DNA from: Deltaproteobacteria bacterium
Lineage (GTDB): Bacteria; Desulfobacterota; DSM-4660; Desulfatiglandales; Desulfatiglandaceae
Assembly (NCBI GenBank): GCA_003646995.1
Contig: QMLZ01000213.1
Coordinates: forward strand, 1-5,475
DNA: 5,475 nucleotides
Direction: 5' to 3'
Numbering within the stretch: position 1 is the stretch's first letter; each line of letters starts with the position of its first letter. Below the pieces are notes generated by a model. The model searched no databases. It was not told the origin of the DNA and saw nothing but the letters and a program-made list of their open reading frames with translations. A program made the position numbers and the translations under genes. Shown one piece after another: positions 1-5,475 of this stretch.

Positions 1-579
1 AAAGAAAAACTGGTCTATGGACCTATGCAAATTGAAGCCAGGGTAGACCAGCATACGGATATATCCCGGGAATTGAGTTTGTGGGGCCAGGGGGGGTCAA
101 GGGTCATCAGGGGAAATCTCCTGGCCATTCCTATCAGCGAATCATTTGTCTATGTGGAACCCATATACCTTGAGGCCATACAGGAAGCGAGAGAAACGCC
201 GGCATCAGGGGCCTCTCAACCCGGAGGTTTTAAAAAACCACAAAGGACACAGGCGCCAGGCCCTTCACAGCCAGATAAATCAAGGACCGCAGCCTTACCG
301 GAATTAAAGAGGGTAATTGTGGCTTACGGCAATCGACTCCTCATGGAGGAAACCCTTGACAGGGCCCTGCGCCTTGTTCTCGGGGGAGAAACAGCCGCGA
401 GAGAGATGGTTTCCGGTTATAAGCCTGGAACTCATGATATTTCTGAATCCGGCAAGATGGCTTTGGAACATTATAACAGGGCCAAAGAATATTTACGCCA
501 GGGGGATTGGACCGGATACGGGAAGGAACTGCAACATCTGGAGAAGATCCTGCAAGGGATGTCCGGCACGGACGAATGA
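1..579 (+). CDS. UPF0182 (COG1615) family membrane protein, C-terminal part, 5' truncated by the window edge
   Basis: The frame is open from base 1 and ends at TGA 577-579, giving 192 residues of a protein whose family is usually about 900 residues long with an N-terminal multi-pass membrane region. Seen here is only the soluble C-terminal part. The stretch YGPMQIEARVDQ (window residues 6-17), then SRVIRGNLLAIPI and VYVEPIYLEA, and later LPELKRVIVAYGNR (about 99-112) are typical of the family. The last 40 residues (HYNRAKEYLRQGDWTGYGKE) form the usual terminal helix pair. Between the two conserved blocks lies a Pro/Gly/Ser/Gln/Lys-rich linker at about residues 65-98 that is probably disordered. 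The ATG at 25 is internal, not the start, because conserved family sequence continues upstream of it. The function of UPF0182 proteins is not established. The family call is confident; no activity is claimed. Confidence 0.93.
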   Translation, partial: KEKLVYGPMQIEARVDQHTDISRELSLWGQGGSRVIRGNLLAIPISESFVYVEPIYLEAIQEARETPASGASQPGGFKKPQRTQAPGPSQPDKSRTAALPELKRVIVAYGNRLLMEETLDRALRLVLGGETAAREMVSGYKPGTHDISESGKMALEHYNRAKEYLRQGDWTGYGKELQHLEKILQGMSGTDE

Positions 580-761
580 AATTGCTGATTTGCCTTATAG
601 GGCTCGTACTTATAGTGGAGGGAATCCCTTATTTTGCTTTTCCTGGTAAGATGAAGAAATGGATGTCAACATTGCAGGAGATCCCGGATTCAAATCTCAG
701 GGCCATGGGTTTCGTAGCTATGGCCTTGGGGCTGTTAATTGCCTATTTTTTTAAAAAATAA
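576..761 (+). CDS. DUF2065 (YjeT-like) small inner-membrane protein
   Basis: The predicted product has 61 residues. ATG 576-578 overlaps the upstream TGA 577-579 as ATGA, which suggests translational coupling to the UPF0182 gene; no clear Shine-Dalgarno is visible. The frame stays open further upstream (an ATG at 507), but that would run 69 bases inside the UPF0182 gene and add 23 residues foreign to the family, so 576 is preferred. The protein has two hydrophobic segments, about residues 2-23 and 43-58, separated by a basic amphipathic loop. The motif EGIPYFAFPGKMKKW, then IPDSNLRAMG, matches the E. coli YjeT pattern of EG-x-P and LR-x-x-G, and length fits (YjeT is about 65 residues). It ends in a basic FFKK tail. 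The role of DUF2065 proteins is unknown; membrane localisation is inferred from hydrophobicity. Confidence 0.88.
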   Translation: MKLLICLIGLVLIVEGIPYFAFPGKMKKWMSTLQEIPDSNLRAMGFVAMALGLLIAYFFKK

Positions 762-767
762 AAAGAT

Positions 768-796
768 TTGACTTTAAATTCGATTTTGTTTAGCCT
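768..796 (+). promoter_or_regulatory. Candidate sigma-70-type promoter ahead of queA (weak)
   Basis: The 55-base gap between the DUF2065 gene and queA is much richer in A/T than its surroundings. It contains TTGACT at 768-773, a good -35 match, followed after 17 bases by TAGCCT at 791-796, a poor -10 match. A better looking -10 (TATTAA, 796-801) has a spacer of 22 bases, which is too long. No strong Shine-Dalgarno precedes the queA ATG at 817. A promoter here would make sense as the start of the queA-tgt-yajC-secDF unit, but the support is one good hexamer and base composition only. Confidence 0.28.
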
Positions 797-816
797 ATTA
801 AGTTTAAAATGTTGCG

Positions 817-1871
817 ATGTTTGATATAGAGGATTATGATTACGAGTTACCGGCAGAATCAATCGCGCAGGTTCCGGTTTCAAGACGGGATCGTTCGCGT
901 TTGTTAGTGCTGGATCGTAAAGAAAGATCTGTTTCGGATAGACTTTTTTTTGATCTGCCTACGCTGCTTCGCCCTGGTGATTTATTGGTTGTGAATGATA
1001 CTAAGGTTCTTCCTGCAAGGCTTTTTGGCCGAAAGGAAAGCGGGGGTCGAGTAGAGATCCTTGTGCTAGGGTACAATGATACAGCCAGCAAAGACCCGGC
1101 AACGCGTATTTGTCTTTTGAGATCTTCCAAAGGGCCCAGAAAAGGTGGCGTCCTTTTCTTTGCTTCAGGTGTTTCCGGGAAGGTACGAGAGGTACTGGAA
1201 AACGGTCTGGTCAAAATCACATTTAGCGGTGATTGCTCTATTGAATCTTTGCTTGAAGAACAAGGCATATGCCCTTGCCTCCTTACATTAAGCGAGGGGA
1301 AAAAGCCACTTATTCGCATCTTGACAGGGAACGGTATCAGACGATTTTTGCGAAAAGGGCAGGTGCTGTTGCTGCACCAACGGCAGGGCTCCACTTTACA
1401 GATGGTTTGATCACCAAACTAAAGTCTGCAGGGATTTCTGTAGCCTATCTGACCCTTCATGTGGGACACGGGACGTTCAGGCCTGTTCGGACAAAGGATA
1501 TCAGAAGACATCATCTGGGTAATGAATCCTACCATATTGAACCTGAGACAGCGGATGCCATAGAATGGACTAGAAAAAAAGGCGGGAGGGTGGTTGCTGT
1601 TGGGACAACTGTAGTAAGGGCATTGGAGACTGCTGTGACCCCTGACGGTTTGATATTGCCGGGAGATGGAAAGACTGATCTGCTTGTGACTCCTGGTTTT
1701 TCTTTTAGGGTAGTGGATGCCCTGATTACTAATTTCCATATACCAAAGAGTTCGTTGCTTTTCCTTGTATCAGCCTTTGCCTGCCTGGAGTTTATTAAAC
1801 AGTCTTACAGGTCGGCTATTGAGAAAGGGTACAGGTTTTACAGTTACGGGGATGCAATGCTGATACTGTGA
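817..1871 (+). pseudogene. queA: queA, S-adenosylmethionine:tRNA ribosyltransferase-isomerase, broken by a -1 frameshift
   Basis: QueA transfers and rearranges the ribose of S-adenosylmethionine onto preQ1-modified tRNA to form epoxyqueuosine. Residues 1-150 are read from ATG 817 and include the family start (FDYELP-like YDYELPAESIAQ) and VNDTKVLPARLFGR at 59-72. After Gly150 (1264-1266) the conserved sequence moves to another frame: HMPLPPYIKR from 1266, then LDRERYQT, GAVAAPTAGLHFT, LTLHVGHGTFRPV, VVAVGTTVVRALE and ITNFHIPKSSLLF, ending at TGA 1869-1871. One missing base (for example a C, GGC-CAT-ATG becoming GGCATATG) accounts for the break; restoring it gives 351 residues, normal for the family, with no other damage. 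As read, translation from 817 adds 47 unrelated residues and stops at 1408-1410. A sequencing or assembly error is quite possible because the rest looks under selection. No Shine-Dalgarno is obvious before 817. The gene sits directly before tgt, its pathway partner. Confidence 0.93.
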
Positions 1872-1887
1872 ATGCGTATAGGGCTGA

Positions 1888-3018
<1,131 letters not shown>

Positions 3019-3064
3019 GAGGTTGAGTAGGCGTTGCTCAAGGCAAAAGGCATGAGGACACCCA

Positions 3065-3096
3065 CAACTCAACAACTCAACGAATTAACAACTTAA
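3065..3096 (+). repeat. Tandem array of four 8-bp units in the tgt-yajC spacer
   Basis: Four adjacent 8-base units read CAACTCAA, CAACTCAA, CGAATTAA, CAACTTAA; the first two are identical, the third differs from the fourth at two positions. The array lies between the tgt stop (3016-3018) and the yajC ribosome-binding site. The unit is also complementary to GTTGAGT at 3022-3028, just past the tgt stop, which could pair with ACTCAAC at 3067-3073 or 3075-3081. No poly-T follows, so it does not look like an intrinsic terminator. Function unknown. Confidence 0.6.
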
Positions 3097-3103
3097 CCGA
3101 AAT

Positions 3104-3113
3104 AAAAGGAGGT
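3104..3113 (+). promoter_or_regulatory. Strong ribosome-binding site of yajC
   Basis: AAAAGGAGGT is a near-perfect Shine-Dalgarno, with six bases between its last base and the ATG at 3120. It is the strongest such site in the window and settles the yajC start at 3120 rather than the in-frame ATG at 3141. This strength contrasts with the weak sites of queA, tgt and secF. Confidence 0.85.
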
Positions 3114-3119
3114 TTTAGA

Positions 3120-3443
3120 ATGAATTTTTTGGCTTATGCAATGGGAGGCGGAGGAACTGGCGGGGCAGGCGGACAAGGGGGGGGGCTCGGCGCATTTCTC
3201 CCCCTCATACTTATGTTCGCTATTTTTTATTTTTTACTCATCAGGCCACAGCAAAAGAAAGCGAAGCAGCACAAGCTATTACTTGGTGCCTTGAAAAAAG
3301 GAGATCGTGTAGTCAGTTCCGGGGGGCTCCACGGGGTGGTCACTGGCCTGACAGATGATGTGGTGACAATGGAGATCGCCCCAAAGGTAAGGGTCAAAGT
3401 CTCGAGAGGTTCCATTGCCGGGATTAGTGGCAAGGGATCTTGA
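3120..3443 (+). CDS. yajC: YajC, Sec translocon accessory subunit
   Basis: Small single-pass inner-membrane protein that associates with SecDF and SecYEG during protein export. The 107-residue product is family length. It opens with a short hydrophobic stretch and a glycine-rich, probably flexible segment (residues 9-24), followed by one membrane helix (about 24-41, LGAFLPLILMFAIFYFLL). Then comes the hallmark IRPQQKKAKQHK (41-52), a basic cytoplasmic motif, and a small beta-rich domain (LKKGDRVVSSGGLHGVVTGL, then VTMEIAPKVRVKVSRGSIAGI). The glycine segment is encoded partly by a run of nine G (3177-3185). The gene sits between tgt and secD as in many proteobacteria, with repeat-bearing spacers on both sides. 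Identification is secure from the RPQQKK motif and context. Confidence 0.97.
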   Translation: MNFLAYAMGGGGTGGAGGQGGGLGAFLPLILMFAIFYFLLIRPQQKKAKQHKLLLGALKKGDRVVSSGGLHGVVTGLTDDVVTMEIAPKVRVKVSRGSIAGISGKGS

Positions 3444-3563
3444 TGAATTGATGATTGATGTTTTCAATGATTAATCGTCACGATATCCGTGATTCCCCAA
3501 GACGGGAAGATTAACACATCGCAGATACGACCAATCAATAGTCAATCGAAAATTTTCAATCAA
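3441..3563 (+). repeat. yajC-secD spacer with GATTGA-type repeats in opposite orientations
   Basis: Starting at the yajC stop itself, the sequence repeats TGAT/GATTGAT (GATTGAT at 3453-3459, related AATTGAT just before it). Near the other end of the spacer the complementary form recurs: ATCAAT 3534-3539, TCAATC 3542-3547 and TCAATC 3556-3561, so the spacer ends could form an imperfect long inverted repeat. Between them are a small perfect hairpin, TCACG 3478-3482 with CGTGA 3488-3492 around a 5-base loop, and a palindrome GAAAATTTTC at 3548-3557. No T-tract follows the hairpin, so a terminator is not supported. No gene is seen here; function unknown. Confidence 0.5.
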
Positions 3564-3572
3564 AGAGGGGAG
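3564..3572 (+). promoter_or_regulatory. Ribosome-binding site that sets the secD start at GTG 3579
   Basis: AGAGGGGAG, with six bases between its last base and GTG 3579, is a good Shine-Dalgarno. It favours the start at 3579 over the in-frame GTG at 3489, which has no such site and would add 30 polar residues encoded by the repetitive spacer. Confidence 0.75.
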
Positions 3573-3578
3573 TACCAA

Positions 3579-5180
3579 GTGTCAAAGAATTTAGGCTGGC
3601 GCGCAGCAATTGTTGCCTTTGTGATTTTGATGTCATTCATATATCTGATGCCGTCTTTCACCAGTGACTTTCCAGGCTGGTGGTCTAATATCCTGCCGAG
3701 AGACAAGATTCATCTCGGTCTTGATCTCCAAGGGGGTATGCACCTCGTTTTGGAAGTGGGATCCTTGAAGGCCGTGGAAAGCCACCTCGAGAGGGTTGTG
3801 GAGGAAATAAAACGCGATTTGCGTAAGAGTAAAATCAGATATGTTGAACTGAAGCGTCTTGGAAATGATCGGATCACCTTGACCCTTATGGGGCCAGAGG
3901 ACAAAGACGTTTTTAGGGAAATGGTAGAGGCAGATTATCCTGATTTCAATGAGATTTCGGTTCCAGGGGAAGGAGACCACCCGTCTTTTGAGCTGACACT
4001 GCTTCCCAGGGCGAAGACCCGTATTATGAAAATGGCGGTGGATCAAGCTCTTGAGACCATCAGGAACCGGGTTGATCAGTTTGGTGTGAGCGAGCCGGAT
4101 ATCCGACCCCAGCAAGGCAACAGGATTTTGATCCAGTTACCAGGTATTAAAGATCCTAAAAGGGCGGTGGCCCTTATCGGAAAGACTGCCCTGCTGGAAT
4201 TCAAGCTGGTTGATGATGAGCACAATGTTGAAGATGCCCTTAAAGGAAGTATTCCCCCCGGGGATGAAATTCTTTATGAGATCAGCGTCGATCCAAAGAC
4301 GGGTCGTGAGATGAAGGTCCCCTATTTACTCAAAAGGAGGACCCTTATTACGGGGGAATACATAACCGACGCAAGGGTCCAGTTCGATAACCAGTACAAT
4401 GAAGCACAAGTGTCTCTTTCTTTTGATGCCAGAGGTGCAAGACTTTTCGAACAGATTACCGGGCAGAATATCAAGAAAAGACTGGCTATCGTGCTTGACA
4501 ACAACGTCTACTCCGCCCCTGTAATCCAGGACAAGATTGCTGGCGGAAGGGCTCAGATAACAGGACGTTTTACAACGGATGAAGCGCGGGATCTTGCCAT
4601 TGTTTTGAGGGCAGGTGCCCTTCCTGCGCCGGTTAAAATCATTGAAGAGCGTACAGTCGGCCCCTCCCTGGGAAAGGATTCAATTAGAAAAGGTTTTAAA
4701 TCGATGATCATCGGGGGCCTTGTGGTAGTTATTTTTATGGCAATTTATTATGGTCTTTCTGGTATCATTGCTGATCTGGCCCTTGTTTTGAATATCCTGA
4801 TTATTATGGCAGGTCTGGCCTTTTTTGGGGCCACGCTGACCCTTCCTGGGATCGCAGGGGTTATCCTCACCATTGGTATGTCTGTTGACGCCAATGTCTT
4901 GATCTTCGAGCGCGTGCGAGAGGAAATGAGGCTGGGTAAGACCCCTCGAGCCTCAATTGAAGGAGGATACGGTAAGGCCCTTGTTACAATTTTAGATGCC
5001 CAAATCACAACACTGATCGCTGCCCTTGTATTGTTTCAGTTTGGGACCGGGCCTGTCAGAGGCTTTGCCGTAACCGTAAGCATTGGCATAGTCGCCGGTT
5101 TATTTACGGCCATCTTCGGCACAAGGATTGTTTTCGATTATCTCTATGTACAGCGAAGGATGAAAAGGCTTAGTATTTAA
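3579..5180 (+). CDS. secD: SecD, protein-export membrane subunit
   Basis: SecD pairs with SecF in the inner membrane and uses the proton-motive force to pull exported proteins from SecYEG on the periplasmic side. From GTG 3579 the product has 533 residues, shorter than E. coli SecD (615) but usual for this type. The first membrane helix is about residues 9-25, followed by the periplasmic P1 region with GLDLQGGMHLVLEV (47-60), ETIRNRVDQFGVSEPDI (159-175) and IVLRAGALPAPV (341-352). Five more helices follow (roughly 375-392, 396-416, 423-441, 468-487, 496-517). GMSVDANVLIFER (433-445) carries Asp437, the equivalent of the conserved TM4 aspartate (Asp519 in E. coli) linked to proton movement. 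The tail is basic (QRRMKR). The gene is complete with no missing key residue. It is followed by secF after an unusually long spacer of 185 bases, where many genomes have only a few bases. Confidence 0.97.
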   Translation: MSKNLGWRAAIVAFVILMSFIYLMPSFTSDFPGWWSNILPRDKIHLGLDLQGGMHLVLEVGSLKAVESHLERVVEEIKRDLRKSKIRYVELKRLGNDRITLTLMGPEDKDVFREMVEADYPDFNEISVPGEGDHPSFELTLLPRAKTRIMKMAVDQALETIRNRVDQFGVSEPDIRPQQGNRILIQLPGIKDPKRAVALIGKTALLEFKLVDDEHNVEDALKGSIPPGDEILYEISVDPKTGREMKVPYLLKRRTLITGEYITDARVQFDNQYNEAQVSLSFDARGARLFEQITGQNIKKRLAIVLDNNVYSAPVIQDKIAGGRAQITGRFTTDEARDLAIVLRAGALPAPVKIIEERTVGPSLGKDSIRKGFKSMIIGGLVVVIFMAIYYGLSGIIADLALVLNILIIMAGLAFFGATLTLPGIAGVILTIGMSVDANVLIFERVREEMRLGKTPRASIEGGYGKALVTILDAQITTLIAALVLFQFGTGPVRGFAVTVSIGIVAGLFTAIFGTRIVFDYLYVQRRMKRLSI

Positions 5181-5187
5181 AGGAAGT

Positions 5188-5205
5188 GACTAAAGTGTCT
5201 AAAGT
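5188..5205 (+). repeat. Tandem 9-bp repeat just after secD
   Basis: Two adjacent copies, GACTAAAGT (5188-5196) and GTCTAAAGT (5197-5205), differ at one base and begin seven bases after the secD stop; a partial third copy may follow (TAAATG). It is a short low-complexity array of a different unit from those in the two upstream spacers. Two copies of nine bases could arise by chance, so support is moderate. Confidence 0.45.
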
Positions 5206-5256
5206 TAAATGTAAGTTCTCAATAAATCCGGGCTGAATTAGAAAAATTTCCCTCAA

Positions 5257-5277
5257 TCCCCCTTTGCAAAAGGGGGA
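5257..5277 (+). repeat. C-rich/G-rich palindrome, probable dispersed intergenic repeat
   Basis: TCCCCCTTT (5257-5265) is the perfect reverse complement of AAAGGGGGA (5269-5277), with a 3-base loop, so a 9-bp stem with five G-C pairs is possible. The flank (ATTTCCCTCAA upstream, AGCAGTAGG downstream) together with this core resembles a repeat commonly found between genes in deltaproteobacterial and other environmental genomes; read on the - strand it encodes SPFCKGGLREIF, a string familiar from spurious proteins. That resemblance is from memory and needs a genome-wide search. A G-rich right arm without a T-run argues against an intrinsic terminator on this strand. Confidence 0.6.
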
Positions 5278-5365
5278 AGCAGTAGGAATGCCCAGACTTT
5301 TTGAGATCTTACAGTTAAATGGCTGGAAGGACTTGGACCACGTAAAAAAAATGGCGGGGTAATAC

Positions 5366-5475
5366 ATGGAATTCATCAAGGCAGGGATTAATATTAATTT
5401 TATTGGAAGGAGGAATATTGCATTTACTCTTTCCTCAATGATGATCATTGCAACTCTTTTTCTGCTAATATGGAG
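5366..5475 (+). CDS. secF: SecF, protein-export membrane subunit, N-terminal part cut by the window end
   Basis: ATG 5366 opens a frame that runs past the window end; 36 complete codons are visible. The start MEFIKAGININFIGRRNIAF is a typical SecF beginning (MEFI...NIDFIGKR), followed by the first membrane helix from about residue 19 (FTLSSMMIIATLFLLIW). SecF is the partner of SecD in the proton-driven export complex. The Shine-Dalgarno is weak: GCGGGG at 5354-5359, six bases before the ATG. The position directly after secD makes the call firm despite the short visible length; nothing can be said about its periplasmic domain or conserved TM motifs. Confidence 0.9.
   Translation, partial: MEFIKAGININFIGRRNIAFTLSSMMIIATLFLLIW

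Noticed and set aside
317..649. Alternative + strand frame across the UPF0182-DUF2065 junction
   Set aside because: It overlaps two recognised genes in a different frame and shows no family features.
744..760. Near-palindromic T7/A6 tract at the end of the DUF2065 gene as a terminator
   Set aside because: The stem would be only A-T pairs with no loop and lies within the coding sequence (FFKK tail); it lacks the GC-rich stem of an intrinsic terminator.
762..816. preQ1 riboswitch ahead of queA
   Set aside because: The pathway made this worth checking, but the 55-base gap shows no convincing stem with the A-rich tail and pseudoknot pairing of a preQ1 aptamer.
944..951. Run of eight T in queA as a slippage site that could repair the frameshift
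   Set aside because: The sequence between this run and the break at about 1266 encodes conserved QueA motifs in the original frame, so slippage here would damage rather than rescue the protein.
840..1394. Long open frame on the - strand opposite queA (and similar antisense frames opposite tgt, yajC, secD and the secD-secF spacer)
   Set aside because: They mirror well-identified + strand genes or repeats, contain low-quality Ser/Arg/Pro-rich sequence, and show no family motif.
3489..3578. In-frame GTG at 3489 as an earlier secD start, giving 563 residues
   Set aside because: It has no ribosome-binding site, and the extra 30 residues are polar, encoded by repetitive spacer sequence and precede the normal SecD N-terminus; GTG 3579 has a good Shine-Dalgarno.

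Overview
The window is a piece of an ordinary bacterial chromosome with every gene on the + strand. The gene order queA-tgt-yajC-secD-secF is the classic order seen in E. coli and many other proteobacteria. The protein style (a SecD of about 530 residues, a glycine-rich YajC N-terminus, a UPF0182 protein followed by DUF2065), moderate GC and low-complexity intergenic repeats suggest a deltaproteobacterium (Desulfobacterota type), possibly an uncultured one. That placement is inference from general family knowledge, not a database result.

Layout. Positions 1-579 hold the C-terminal end of a UPF0182 (COG1615) membrane protein whose 5' part lies outside the window. It overlaps by ATGA a 61-residue DUF2065/YjeT-like small membrane protein (576-761). 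After a short AT-rich gap with a weak candidate promoter comes queA (817-1871). Its reading frame is broken by an apparent one-base deletion near 1266, so it is either a real pseudogene or a sequencing or assembly error. Next is tgt (1915-3018), which begins with TTG and has all catalytic and zinc-binding residues. The protein-export genes follow: yajC (3120-3443), secD (3579-5180) and the first 36 codons of secF (5366 to the window end).

How the genes work together. Tgt inserts preQ1 at the wobble position of GUN-anticodon tRNAs and QueA then adds the ribosyl-derived epoxycyclopentane ring to give epoxyqueuosine, so the pair performs consecutive steps of queuosine-tRNA synthesis. YajC, SecD and SecF form the accessory membrane complex that uses the proton-motive force to help SecYEG complete protein translocation. 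No gene in the window belongs to an unknown defence, mobile or biosynthetic system.

The parts not explained by genes are the three spacers around the sec genes. Each carries a different short repetitive array: an 8-bp unit after tgt, GATTGA-type units after yajC, and a 9-bp unit after secD. The secD-secF spacer also holds a C5/G5 palindrome that looks like a dispersed intergenic repeat. These spacers and the queA frameshift are the points worth a second look.
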